Origin: Bacteroidia bacterium
GTDB taxonomy: Bacteria; Bacteroidota; Bacteroidia; Chitinophagales; UBA2359
Length of the DNA: 64,000 nucleotides
NCBI GenBank assembly: GCA_030427245.1
Contig: JAUHXA010000006.1
Span: 62,001-126,000 of the forward strand
Direction of reading: 5' to 3'
Position numbers and translations under genes: made by a program. Shown one piece after another: positions 26,171 to 35,103 of this stretch; within the stretch, counting starts at the first letter, position 1, and every line of letters starts with the position of its first letter. The notes under the pieces were generated by a model, which saw only the letters and a list, made by a program, of their open reading frames with translations, was not told where the DNA came from and ran no database searches.

Positions 26171-29100
26171 ATGAAACACTTATGGTTCATTTTACTCTTA
26201 TTCTCCATCGTTTCGTTGGAGGCGTTGGCACAAAGTCGCACGCTCACAGGAACGGTGACAGACTCGGCAGACGAGCCCATCATTGGGGCGAATGTCGTAG
26301 TATCCGGTACAACGATTGGAACCGTCACAGATATTGATGGCAAATATTCTTTAGTCGTTCCCCAAGATGCCAAACAATTGGTTATCAGCTTTATTGGTTT
26401 TCAATCCGTTACTTTCCCGATTGAAGCTTCTAATGTGATAGATGCGACGTTGAAGGCTGGTGTAGATTTGACCGAAGTTTTGGTAGTCGGTTATGGCACA
26501 CAGCAAAAACGAGACATCACAGGTTCGGTTGCTAATTTGTCCATTGAAGACCTCCAAACCGTACCTGTTACGAGCATCGAACAGGGATTGCAGGGACGCA
26601 TTGCAGGAGTGGACATCCTCCAAAATTCAGGAACTCCAGGTTCGGCTATCAACGTCAGAATCAGAGGAGGAACTTCCATTTTAGGGGACAATCAACCACT
26701 ATACATCGTTGATGGCGTGCCGATTACCACAGGAAACCCATCTGGTTTAGACGACATTTTGAGTGGTCAAGAGATTGACGCAACGGCAGACATCAATGCC
26801 AACGAAATCGAATCCATCACCGTATTGAAAGATGCCGCAGCCGCAGCATTGTATGGTTCGAGGGCTGCAAATGGCGTAGTCATAATCAACACCAAGCGAG
26901 GGCAGCAGGGAAAAACCAAGTTCAACTTCAATGCCTATCGTGGCTTTCAACAAGATATGAACCGCCTTGAGTTTTTATCGGGGCCCGAACATTTACGGAT
27001 TTCCGACATTGCCTTACAACCTTATGGCTTGACCGTAGCGGATTTGTTGGGACAATCTGCCGTAGAATCCTATGGTGGTATATTTGACGAAGAATCAGGC
27101 ACTTGGGACTATTCCAATGTGGTTACAACCGATTGGCAAGAAGAAGTCTTACGGACAGCACCGATTAGCAACTACGAATTTTCAGCAAAAGGAGGGAGTG
27201 AAAACACCCGATTTTACACAGGTTTTTCGATGTTTGACCAAGAAGGAATTGTGATTGGTTCGAGCTATAAGCGCTTCAATGGTCGCTTCAATCTTGATCA
27301 TCAAGCCAGCGAAAAACTTTCATTAAGTTTAAGTTTGGGGTTGTCACGATCTGAAAATGAGCGAATTGTATCCGATAACACGATTTATTCTCCATTCGCT
27401 AATTCGATCGCTTTACCGACTTTCGTACCTGCTTATGACGACGATGGCAACTTTGGTCCGACATTAGGAGCTTACGACAATCCGCTTGCAATTGCAGAAT
27501 ACGACCAACAGTTGAGTGTACAGCACCGCATGTTAGGCAATATTGCAGCGACTTACCAAATTGCACCAAATCTTTCTTTTACCACTCGATGGTCAGCAGA
27601 TATGTTGTTCCTCAAAGAAGATTTTTTCTGGAATCCATTGGTTGGGCAAGCTGTTGGAACAGATGGGGAAGCCAATACTTCAACGGCGATTCTCACTAAA
27701 TATGTGAACGAAAATACTTTAAACTTTAATACGGCAATAGGCGACAACCAAAAATTTGATGCTTTGTTGGGCTTCAGTTGGGAAGACAATCACACTGAGC
27801 GTTCTACACTTCAAGCCACAGGTTTTCCGAATGTAGAATTCACCACCATCAATGCAGCAACGAACTATACAGATGGTTTTTCATCCTATACGGATTATGG
27901 TATTGTTTCGTATTTTTCTCGCTTCAATTACAGCATCAACAACAAATACAGAGCTTCTTTCAGCTTACGGTTGGATGGTTCTTCTCGATTTGGAGAAAAC
28001 AACCGATATGCGCTATTTCCCGCAGGTTCATTGGGTTGGACAGTTTCAGACGAACCTTTCTTAGCCAACTCCAATACGATTAGCAACGTAAATTTGAGAT
28101 TGAGTTATGGGCTTACAGGTAATCAATCCATCGGTAATTTTGCGTCTCGTGGACTTTATGCCGCAGGTCGAAACTATGCGGGGAGCGCAGGAACGGCCCC
28201 CGAACAGTTGGGGAATCCCGATTTGACGTGGGAAGAAACCGCACAGTTCAATGCAGGGTTAGACCTTGCTTTCTTCAAAGGCAGAGTAGCATTGACAGCA
28301 GATTACTATATCAAAACGACTACCGAACTTCTTCTTCCTCGTCCAATTTCTGGAACAACTGGGTTTACACAAATCCAACAAAACGTTGGCGAAATCGAAA
28401 ACAAAGGAATTGAATTTCTTTTGACGACCTACAATATCACCAATGGAGGTGAAGGCTTCAACTGGAACACCAACTTCAATCTGGGCTACAACAAACCGGT
28501 TGTGAAGGCATTGAACAATGATGAACCTTTGTTTTATGGTTTGGGAGGGGACTCCAATGCCTTTATTGTAGGCGAAGTACCTGCTGCTTTGTATGGTTTT
28601 GAATCAACTGGCATATTCCAAAGTGAAGAAGAAATTGCAGGTAGTCCACAAGCAGATACGGCTGTTCCTGGGGATTTGATTTTTACGGATGTGGATGGAG
28701 ATGGAGCCATTACAGGTAATGACAAAAAGGTCATTGGTTCGCCTTGGCCCAACGTTTTTGGCGGAATCACTAACACTTTTTCCTTTAAAGGTTTTGAATT
28801 GAGTGCTTTCTTTTCCTACTCCTTCGGCAACGATTTGTATTGGCTGCAATCCATTTATGCCACTGATTTTGGTCCTTTTGATGCACAGTTGGCGAAAATG
28901 GCCAATTATTGGACTCCCGAAAATCCCAATACGGATGTTCCTCAACCTTTTGCTTTTGGTGACCATACTCGGCAAGGTAGTCACATGGTTTTTGATGCGT
29001 CCTATATTCGTTTGAAAAACTTGACTTTGGCGTACAATTTTTCCTCTAACTTGACTCAAAAATTGGGCTTGGAGAAAATCCGTTTGTATGCTCAAGGGCA

Positions 29101-29242
29101 AAATTTGATGACCAGTACGGATTATCCTGGTCTTGACCCAGAGGCAAATTCGGGTGGAGCAGATGGGACGAATCGAGGCTATGATTTTTACGCCTATCCT
29201 CAGGCTCGAACGATTACGTTTGGGGTGAATTTGGGGTTTTAG
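26171..29242 (+). CDS. SusC/RagA-family TonB-linked outer-membrane transporter
   Basis: TonB-dependent beta-barrel of the SusC type that imports an oligomeric ligand together with a SusD lipoprotein. It has a signal peptide (residues 1-20), a carboxypeptidase-D-like N-terminal domain (TLTGTVTDSADEPIIGANVVV), the SusC signature VVGYGTQQKRDITGSV, a plug with IRGGTSILGDNQPLYIVDGVPI and ALYGSRAANGVV, and then the barrel, ending in YPQARTITFGVNLGF with a terminal Phe. The full length is 1023 aa. The pair is not accompanied by glycoside hydrolases, peptidases or an anti-sigma/sigma pair, so the substrate is unknown. Confidence 0.96.
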   Translation: MKHLWFILLLFSIVSLEALAQSRTLTGTVTDSADEPIIGANVVVSGTTIGTVTDIDGKYSLVVPQDAKQLVISFIGFQSVTFPIEASNVIDATLKAGVDLTEVLVVGYGTQQKRDITGSVANLSIEDLQTVPVTSIEQGLQGRIAGVDILQNSGTPGSAINVRIRGGTSILGDNQPLYIVDGVPITTGNPSGLDDILSGQEIDATADINANEIESITVLKDAAAAALYGSRAANGVVIINTKRGQQGKTKFNFNAYRGFQQDMNRLEFLSGPEHLRISDIALQPYGLTVADLLGQSAVESYGGIFDEESGTWDYSNVVTTDWQEEVLRTAPISNYEFSAKGGSENTRFYTGFSMFDQEGIVIGSSYKRFNGRFNLDHQASEKLSLSLSLGLSRSENERIVSDNTIYSPFANSIALPTFVPAYDDDGNFGPTLGAYDNPLAIAEYDQQLSVQHRMLGNIAATYQIAPNLSFTTRWSADMLFLKEDFFWNPLVGQAVGTDGEANTSTAILTKYVNENTLNFNTAIGDNQKFDALLGFSWEDNHTERSTLQATGFPNVEFTTINAATNYTDGFSSYTDYGIVSYFSRFNYSINNKYRASFSLRLDGSSRFGENNRYALFPAGSLGWTVSDEPFLANSNTISNVNLRLSYGLTGNQSIGNFASRGLYAAGRNYAGSAGTAPEQLGNPDLTWEETAQFNAGLDLAFFKGRVALTADYYIKTTTELLLPRPISGTTGFTQIQQNVGEIENKGIEFLLTTYNITNGGEGFNWNTNFNLGYNKPVVKALNNDEPLFYGLGGDSNAFIVGEVPAALYGFESTGIFQSEEEIAGSPQADTAVPGDLIFTDVDGDGAITGNDKKVIGSPWPNVFGGITNTFSFKGFELSAFFSYSFGNDLYWLQSIYATDFGPFDAQLAKMANYWTPENPNTDVPQPFAFGDHTRQGSHMVFDASYIRLKNLTLAYNFSSNLTQKLGLEKIRLYAQGQNLMTSTDYPGLDPEANSGGADGTNRGYDFYAYPQARTITFGVNLGF

Positions 29243-29255
29243 AGAAGCGAGGTGT

Positions 29256-29272
29256 GAGAAGCAAGAAGTAAG
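29256..29272 (+). repeat. Short repeat of the GAAGCAAGAAGTAGG family
   Basis: Reads GAGAAGCAAGAAGTAAG between the SusC and SusD genes. Related copies lie at 44415-44440, 57461-57484 (inverted) and inside the CHAT gene. Confidence 0.4.
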
Positions 29273-29370
29273 ACAAAAAAAGGAAACAATAAGAGTCTTA
29301 CATCTTAAATCTCTGCAAATATTTTACTCCTAACGGAGTATAGCAATTCAACAATATAACAATAAATAAA

Positions 29371-30786
29371 ATGAAACATATAAAACATCTTTTCTTTTTC
29401 CTTTTGTTCTTTTCCCTCATGGGATGCGAAGACGTGTTAGAACCCGAACCAATAGGGATTGCCCGATTCGATGCGGCAACAGCTATTACGAATGTCGATG
29501 AAGCAGAATTGGCGCTTATTGGCGCTTATGATGGACTGCAAACCCAAATCATTTCTAATATTGTACAAAGAGATTATTACGGTGTCAGTTTTGCAGTGGC
29601 AGGAGATTTGATTGCAGACAACTTGTTGGCAACTACGACATTTACTTCTTATACCGACATTGACAATCTAAACGTCACATCGGACAACATTACTACTGAG
29701 CGTATCTGGAACGCTATCTATGCGATGATTAATCGAGCAAACAACATTATCGAAAGAGCTGCTTCTATTAGTGGTGCTGAGAGCATTGTGGCTGAAGCCA
29801 AGTTTTTGCGAGCATTGGGTTACTTTGACTTGGTGCGGACTTATGCATTACCGCCAACGAATTCAGCGAGTAGCCCTACCAAAGATTTGGGTGTACCGAT
29901 TGTATTGCAACCGATTGAAGGGCCTGGTGATTTGCAGTCGATTGGTCGAAATCCGGTTTCGGAAGTATATGCTCAAATAGTAGCAGATTTGCAAGCAGCA
30001 GCAGCGGGTTTGGATGATGACAACGCAGATGGGCGTGCAAGTAAATGGGCGGCAACGGCTTTGTTGGCACGGGCTTACCTATATATGGGACAGTACGCTC
30101 AGGCGGCTTCAACGGCGGAGTCGGTTATCAATAGCGGCAACTTTGCTTTGAATGGAAATTTTGCCTCCAATTTTACAACTGAATTCAGTGGTGAGTCTAT
30201 TTTTGAGATTGACTTTGGCCCAGCTTTGGCGGATGATAATGTTTTGGCGAGAGACCTCTACGATTCTGAACAAGGAGCTTTGCAGCGTTTCACTCCTACA
30301 GAAAGTATTTACAATGCTTTTGAAGAGGGGGACAGTCGCTTGACCGCTACTTTGGGGAATACTGACATTCCTTATTCTGTGTCGAGTGCTTTTGTAAACA
30401 AATATTTCAGGTTGAGCAGCAATGATGATAATTTTATTGTTTCAAGATTAGCAGAAATGTATTTGATTTTGGCGGAAGCAGACGCAATGGCAAATAATGC
30501 GGTGACAGATAAGGCTTTGACGGCCTTGAATACGCTTCGTGAACGGGCATTTGGAGATGCTACACACAACTACGGTAGTGGCATGGATTTGACGACTTTT
30601 TTGGCGGCGGTTTTGAATGAGCGTAGAACGGAGTTGGCATTTGAGTGTCACCGTTCTTTTGATTTATTGCGAACGAATCAAGTCGAAGCAGCTACGGGTG
30701 GTAATCCATTGAAGTACATATTCCCTATTCCGAATCGTGAATTGCAGATCAATGGTGATGTGATGGTTCAGAATGAAGGGTATTAG
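29371..30786 (+). CDS. SusD/RagB-family nutrient-binding lipoprotein
   Basis: Surface lipoprotein that caps the SusC barrel and captures ligand. The signal ends at LMGC (Cys18), followed by EDVLEPEP. Helical TPR-like scaffold pieces characteristic of SusD are seen: IWNAIYAMINRANNIIERA, EAKFLRALGYFDLVRTYA, SKWAATALLARAYLYMGQY, and the C-terminal LNERRTELAFECHRSFDLLR with FPIPNRELQIN. Length 471 aa is typical of the RagB/SusD group. It follows the SusC gene after 128 bases; a shared operon with a terminator at 30949-31007 is likely. Confidence 0.95.
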   Translation: MKHIKHLFFFLLFFSLMGCEDVLEPEPIGIARFDAATAITNVDEAELALIGAYDGLQTQIISNIVQRDYYGVSFAVAGDLIADNLLATTTFTSYTDIDNLNVTSDNITTERIWNAIYAMINRANNIIERAASISGAESIVAEAKFLRALGYFDLVRTYALPPTNSASSPTKDLGVPIVLQPIEGPGDLQSIGRNPVSEVYAQIVADLQAAAAGLDDDNADGRASKWAATALLARAYLYMGQYAQAASTAESVINSGNFALNGNFASNFTTEFSGESIFEIDFGPALADDNVLARDLYDSEQGALQRFTPTESIYNAFEEGDSRLTATLGNTDIPYSVSSAFVNKYFRLSSNDDNFIVSRLAEMYLILAEADAMANNAVTDKALTALNTLRERAFGDATHNYGSGMDLTTFLAAVLNERRTELAFECHRSFDLLRTNQVEAATGGNPLKYIFPIPNRELQINGDVMVQNEGY

Positions 30787-30948
30787 TTGGGGGTAGTGTT
30801 TTGAAAATCAAAATTCATACATCATGTAATCATACTTCTTAAATCCATCTGATTATGCGTACCAAAATGGGTTCCGTATAGGTTGGATGTATGATATGCG
30901 ATAGACGATATTTAAGTTTTGATTTGTACCAAAATGATAAGGACTTTT

Positions 30949-31007
30949 GAGGCCGCCCTTTGATTTCTTCTCTTTCTTGGGGATGGAAATTGAGGGTGGC
31001 TTTTTTT
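30949..31007 (+). terminator. Intrinsic terminator of the SusC/SusD operon
   Basis: GGCCGCCCT pairs with AGGGTGGCT (two G-U pairs); the stem extends inward via TTTGATTTC/GAAATTGA. It is followed by seven T residues on the plus strand, 163 bases after the susD-like stop. Confidence 0.75.
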
Positions 31008-31043
31008 GTAAAAATGAATGGTGTTAGTTAATCCATTCCAAAC

Positions 31044-31682
31044 CTACCTCCCCTTTCTTTTTGATTCAAAATCCCGCAATATCCAAGCATCCATAGTAGC
31101 CTGTTTTTCAGCAGAATCTATGCTCATGGTATCGTACAAACCTGCAGCTTTTCGTTGGCGATATGCCTCATAGAGTGTCACCGCACACGCCACAGAAATG
31201 TTGAGACTTTTGATCATGCCAACCTGTGGAATACAAAAATTGCCGTCTGCATGACTGAGCGCTTCTTGAGTTAGTCCATCCCGTTCATTACCAAACAATA
31301 AGGCAATGGATTGGGTCAAATCCAAATCATACAAATCTTTGGCATCTTCCGAAAGATGGGTGCTGAAAATGGAATCGTACTTGGCTCTCACAGCAGTCAT
31401 ACATTCTTGGATACTTTGAAAAAGATGTATTTGTATCCATTTGTTGGCACTTGCCGAGATTTTTTTACCCTTCCAAGATTGTAGAGGATGTTCGGGGCGA
31501 ATTTTGCAATATTTGAGTCGGTCGCTGGTGATGATGTAAATCTCGCCAATACCGACAGAATCGCAACTTCTCATCACTGCCGAAATATTGTGTTGGTCAA
31601 TGATGTCTTCCAAAATAACGGTGAGATTGGCTTGTCGCCTGTCTAATACTTCTGCAAACCTTGCTTTTCTTTCGGGAGTCAT
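31044..31682 (-). CDS. trmH: tRNA (guanosine-2'-O-)-methyltransferase TrmH
   Basis: SPOUT-fold methyltransferase expected to methylate the 2'-OH of G18 in tRNA. Starting at ATG 31682 gives MTPERKARFAEVLDRRQANLTVILE, the normal TrmH N-terminus. SPOUT motifs follow: NISAVMRSCDSVGIGEIY (motif 1), LFGNERDGLT (motif 2) and IPQVGMIKSLNISVACAV (motif 3). Length 212 aa is normal. Its ATG overlaps the stop of the upstream epimerase gene by four bases, so the two are translationally coupled; a longer frame upstream overlaps the epimerase and is spurious. Confidence 0.94.
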   Translation of the reverse strand: MTPERKARFAEVLDRRQANLTVILEDIIDQHNISAVMRSCDSVGIGEIYIITSDRLKYCKIRPEHPLQSWKGKKISASANKWIQIHLFQSIQECMTAVRAKYDSIFSTHLSEDAKDLYDLDLTQSIALLFGNERDGLTQEALSHADGNFCIPQVGMIKSLNISVACAVTLYEAYRQRKAAGLYDTMSIDSAEKQATMDAWILRDFESKRKGR

Positions 31683-32707
31683 GAACTTGCATTTTGATTT
31701 TGCCACCAAGATACAAATTCTTCTATTGCTTCCAAATTGCTTTGACGAGGACGGTAGCCCAGTAGGTTTTTGGCCTTGTGGATGTTGAGCGTCATAGTTT
31801 TGGATAACACTCCTACACCATAGCGAGTCAGAGTGGGTTCTTTTTGACTTCGGGTAAGTGTTGCCTTCCATTCTTGCAGTCGGGCAATATTGAAGGCTAC
31901 GAAATAGGGAACTTTGCGTTGCGAAAGATTTAGGTCGAGTTTGTCAAAGACCACTTCAATCATTTCCCATAAAGCTATAGGCGCATCGTTGGTGATGTTG
32001 AAGACATGGCCCAAAGCCTGCTTGGGCGCAAAAATACTCAAATCAATGGCATCCACCACATTGGATACACTCGTTACATCTACCTTGTTTTTGCCATCGC
32101 CAATGATATACAAACGACCTGATTTATGGGCGGAAATAATTCTTGGCATAATATGCGCATCTCCCCGCCCAATAATCGCTCTTGGACGAAGAATGATGGT
32201 TTCTAAACCTCGGTGAAAGGCATCTTTTAGCAAATTTTCCGCTTCTAGTTTGGTAGCTGCATAGTTGTTGATCATTTTCTTGGGTAAAATGTCTAATTCG
32301 CTGACATTGAGCTGGTCTCCATGAAGTGTGTGATAAATGCTGGGCGAAGAAATATGGACGATTCGTTTGACCTTGTTGAGTTTGGCCGCATCAATCAGGT
32401 TTTGAGTAGAAAGCACATTGGCATCGTAAAAATGTTGGTAATTGCCCCACGGTGCTGCCAAAGCTGCACAATGCACTATCACGTCAATATTTTGGGTAAT
32501 GCGATTTACAAATTTTGGCTCGGTTAAATCTCCTGCTTCAAAATCAACTCCTTGTGAAACCAAAATTTCTCCTTTTTGCTCGTCTCGTCCTGTGGACAAT
32601 ACCTTCAAAAAACGGCCGTCAGATGCTATACGTTCTATCAAACGGCTGCCTACAAAACCAGTAGCACCCGTCACCAATATGTGTAGTTGTTTATTTTCTC
32701 CAGACAT
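31679..32707 (-). CDS. NAD(P)-dependent epimerase / 3-beta-HSD-like dehydrogenase
   Basis: Extended short-chain dehydrogenase: nucleotide-binding VTGATGFVGSRLIE at residue 12, the active-site Tyr and Lys in NYAATKLEAE, and a conserved C-terminal TRYGVGVLSKTMTLNIHKAKNLLGYRP. That last segment is typical of 3-beta-hydroxysteroid-dehydrogenase-like and OleD-like enzymes rather than nucleotide-sugar epimerases. The substrate is uncertain; a keto-acid/hydroxy-lipid or sterol-like compound is possible. It is the first gene of a two-gene unit with trmH. A -7 box at 32738-32745 lies 31 bases upstream. Confidence 0.85.
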   Translation of the reverse strand: MSGENKQLHILVTGATGFVGSRLIERIASDGRFLKVLSTGRDEQKGEILVSQGVDFEAGDLTEPKFVNRITQNIDVIVHCAALAAPWGNYQHFYDANVLSTQNLIDAAKLNKVKRIVHISSPSIYHTLHGDQLNVSELDILPKKMINNYAATKLEAENLLKDAFHRGLETIILRPRAIIGRGDAHIMPRIISAHKSGRLYIIGDGKNKVDVTSVSNVVDAIDLSIFAPKQALGHVFNITNDAPIALWEMIEVVFDKLDLNLSQRKVPYFVAFNIARLQEWKATLTRSQKEPTLTRYGVGVLSKTMTLNIHKAKNLLGYRPRQSNLEAIEEFVSWWQNQNASS

Positions 32708-32737
32708 AATAAGCTTCTTGCTATTTTACATTCAATG

Positions 32738-32745
32738 CAAAAATA
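32738..32745 (-). promoter_or_regulatory. Candidate -7 box for the epimerase-trmH unit
   Basis: TATTTTTG on the minus strand, 31 bases from the start codon, followed by CATTG. No -33 box at the expected spacing. Confidence 0.35.
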
Positions 32746-32790
32746 GATTCAAATTAATGTTTATAATAAATAAAGAGGGTGATAATCTTA

Positions 32791-32840
32791 GGCAAATTCA
32801 AAACCTGTCCCGAAACCTCGGGGTTCAAAATTCAAAACTT
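32791..32840 (+). repeat. Dispersed intergenic repeat, copy B
   Basis: Contains GGCAAATTCAAAA, then CCTGTCCCGAAACCTCGGG and TTCAAAATTC. The core folds as CCCGA-aacc-TCGGG. It shares 30-plus positions with the copy at 35012-35060. Confidence 0.75.
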
Positions 32841-32912
32841 ACTTTTTGTTTGAATGGAGGTAATTTTCTATAAACAAGTAAGTTAAGTTTGAAGTAGAGG
32901 ATTTAGCTTGCC

Positions 32913-34091
32913 TTAATCTTCCGTTCCATTCCACTCTATATCATAAGTCGAAGCTTCGAGTATAGAAATGTTCTGTTGCTTAGATACATGATAAAAATGA
33001 TACAAGGCGGAAAATTGTTTGATAAATGGCTTCAAATCCGCCCACGAAAATACAACATCTTTTGCGTTTTTTATATCTAAAAAGAAATTCTTTGCTTCTT
33101 GTATGGATTTTAGATTTGGTACGGCATATAGTAACATGCCAAAAAATATCATCCATTGACGATTCGGATTTCCATACAAAGGAGAGGGAGAAATTGCCTT
33201 CTTTTCGTAGAAGAATACATTTGTTAATTTGTCCGCTTCGTCAAAAAGGTGAATGCCACTTGTCAAACGAGGATTACATTCTATTGCATAATACTTTCCA
33301 TCTGATTCTGAGTGTATAAAGTCAAATGCGAGGTGACCTGTATAGTTGATTTCGGCTGCAATAAGGCTGACGGTTGTTTCGATGTCGGGAATGTCTAAAT
33401 GCTCAAAATACAAAGCTGCTCCTTGTTTGACTCGATGTGAAATTGGATATACTGTATGCGCTAATACTTGACCATTTTTTACAATGCTGTACGAACAAAA
33501 GTGAGTTCCTTCAATGTAGGACTGCACGACCCATTTTTTAGAAGGATTTACTTCAATGTCGATTGCTTCCTTCAATAAACTCCCATTGCTGTCTATCACT
33601 ACTTTATCCGCAAAACGACTGTATTCGGGCTTCAATACATACCGCTTCAAAGTTTGACGATGTGAGTCAAGTTCTTTATGGTTCGCTGCAATGAAGGTAA
33701 TTGGAAATGGAAGTTGCCATTTTTTCAAACATTGGATAAATAGGTGCTTACTATGGAGTAGCTTCAATGTTTGAATATTGCTTGTAAAGATTTCAGTATG
33801 CGATTGTAGTTCCTCTTTCAGCATAGCGAAGTAATAGACTTCTTCGCAAGTAGGAATAATTAAATTGATGTGGTATTGAAGGACAAGTTCTTTGATTTTT
33901 TTGCGGAAAGCGGCGAACTTGTGAGTAGGAGAGGGGAAGGTCAAATTTTTGATGACACTGTTGGAATATCCTGCAGAATGTCCTCGAAAGGTATCTGCAA
34001 CAAACACTTTATGTTTTGCTTTGCCGAGCAATCGAGCAAGGTGTAAAGTAGCAGGGGCGCGTGCGCCTGTGAGTAGAATGTTGATAGTAAT
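32913..34091 (-). CDS. ATP-grasp protein with non-canonical start
   Basis: ATP-grasp ligase-type enzyme. Visible parts: an N-terminal Rossmann-like domain (LLTGARAPATLHLARLLG, then VFVADTFRGHS), the ATP-clamp lysine in RYVLKPEYSRFADKV, the hinge region KKWVVQSYIEGTHF, and the metal-binding GHLAFDFIHSESDGKYYAIECNPRLTSGIH. The family's TGARAP loop lies upstream of the first ordinary start codon (TTG 34031). Between the preceding TAA and that TTG there is no ATG, GTG or TTG, only ATT and ATC codons, so ATT 34091 or ATC 34085 is proposed. If TTG 34031 is used, the first strand and loop are lost. The product is unknown. Confidence 0.7.
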   Translation of the reverse strand: MTINILLTGARAPATLHLARLLGKAKHKVFVADTFRGHSAGYSNSVIKNLTFPSPTHKFAAFRKKIKELVLQYHINLIIPTCEEVYYFAMLKEELQSHTEIFTSNIQTLKLLHSKHLFIQCLKKWQLPFPITFIAANHKELDSHRQTLKRYVLKPEYSRFADKVVIDSNGSLLKEAIDIEVNPSKKWVVQSYIEGTHFCSYSIVKNGQVLAHTVYPISHRVKQGAALYFEHLDIPDIETTVSLIAAEINYTGHLAFDFIHSESDGKYYAIECNPRLTSGIHLFDEADKLTNVFFYEKKAISPSPLYGNPNRQWMIFFGMLLYAVPNLKSIQEAKNFFLDIKNAKDVVFSWADLKPFIKQFSALYHFYHVSKQQNISILEASTYDIEWNGTED

Positions 34092-34120
34092 AGTGCTTTG
34101 TGGCTTGTATTAGTTGATTG

Positions 34121-34160
34121 GTGACTTGTGATGAGTGTTTTATGACTCATCACAAGTCAC
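34121..34160. repeat. 16-bp perfect inverted repeat
   Basis: GTGACTTGTGATGAGT (34121-34136) pairs perfectly with 34145-34160 across an 8-base loop. It lies between the TPR lipoprotein gene and the ATP-grasp gene and shares GTCACCAATCA with the repeat piece in the CHAT gene. Confidence 0.6.
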
Positions 34161-34178
34161 TATTTAACATGCACTGAA

Positions 34179-34907
34179 TTAACTTGCAGGTTTCTTATTG
34201 GCATCTCCTGCTTTGTTTTGTTCTTCAAAGCGTTTGATGATTTCTTCAGGGGTAATGCCCAAATTGTCGAGAGAAAATTTGACATCATCCGCCAGTTCAT
34301 GTTCGGGATATTTCTCTAAAAACTGCTCATACATCGCTTTTGCTTTGTCAGTGTCTTTCAAGTCGTTTTCATAGATAAAACCCAAAAGGAAAGTACTGTG
34401 AGGTGTTTTCTCGTAATCAGGATAGTTGGTTTGGATGGTTTCGTAGTCTTCAATTGCCTTTTTGTAATTTTTCAAAGAACGTTGGATTTCAGCTGCTTTG
34501 AAGAGATATTCAGGTATTTTGGGATCGTTGGTTCTTTCTTTGGCAAATTTTTCATAGGCTCGAACTGTGCCCATTGCCGCTTTGATGTCAAAGTTGGTTT
34601 CTTTGCCTTTGTTGTATAGAATTTCCTCGTAGATTTCAATAGTTTTATCCAAATCATCTGCTTTTTGATAAGCCTCAGCAGTACGGTATTGATAAACAGT
34701 GCTCATGGAATCTTCGGGAAATTGAGCAATATATTCATCGTAAGCTGCCACAACAGAAGGTACGGCAGACTTCTGAAAAGTGCCGTTTGCATTGAGCTCT
34801 TTTTCCAAAGTAGTTATTTTTGCTTGCAGGGCTTCTTGCGGAGTTTGTTTTTCTTGGCAAGCCGTCATGCAGACGATTAGCAAAAGTGTGAGGATTTGTT
34901 TAGTCAT
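34179..34907 (-). CDS. TPR lipoprotein (BamD/YfiO-like arrangement)
   Basis: The signal ends at MTAC (Cys17). The mature protein has a coiled-coil-like stretch (ALQAKITTLEKELN) and tetratricopeptide-type helices: YRTAEAYQKADDLDKTIEIYEEIL, AYEKFAKE and LGFIYENDLKDTDKAKAMYEQFLEKYPEHELADDV, close to the outer-membrane assembly lipoprotein BamD and the YbgF/CpoB TPR pattern. The length of 242 aa fits BamD-sized proteins, but Bacteroidota have several similar TPR lipoproteins, so a role in outer-membrane assembly is only one option. It is separated from the FKBP genes by 196 bases containing a dispersed repeat. Confidence 0.78.
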   Translation of the reverse strand: MTKQILTLLLIVCMTACQEKQTPQEALQAKITTLEKELNANGTFQKSAVPSVVAAYDEYIAQFPEDSMSTVYQYRTAEAYQKADDLDKTIEIYEEILYNKGKETNFDIKAAMGTVRAYEKFAKERTNDPKIPEYLFKAAEIQRSLKNYKKAIEDYETIQTNYPDYEKTPHSTFLLGFIYENDLKDTDKAKAMYEQFLEKYPEHELADDVKFSLDNLGITPEEIIKRFEEQNKAGDANKKPAS

Positions 34908-35011
34908 TTTGATTTGATATTTTGGTTGGTGAAATGTATTTTTAAAATGTAAATTTCCACTTTATTTTTCAAAATGCCAAGAACTATTTGGGCTTTGGAG
35001 CGAAGAGGTAA

Positions 35012-35060
35012 GGCAAATTCAAAACCTGTCCCAAAACCTCGGGATTAGAAACTCAAATGT
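35012..35060 (+). repeat. Dispersed intergenic repeat, copy C
   Basis: GGCAAATTCAAAACCTGTCCC followed by AAAACCTCGGGATTAGAAACTC. It aligns with copies A and B almost throughout. Confidence 0.75.
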
Positions 35061-35103
35061 AAATATCAAAAAAACGCAAGGCTTCAATACTTACTGCCTG
35101 CGA

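Noticed and set aside
31683-31871. N-terminal extension of trmH
   Set aside because: It overlaps the epimerase gene in another frame; the family starts at MTPERK and the ATGA overlap supports that start.
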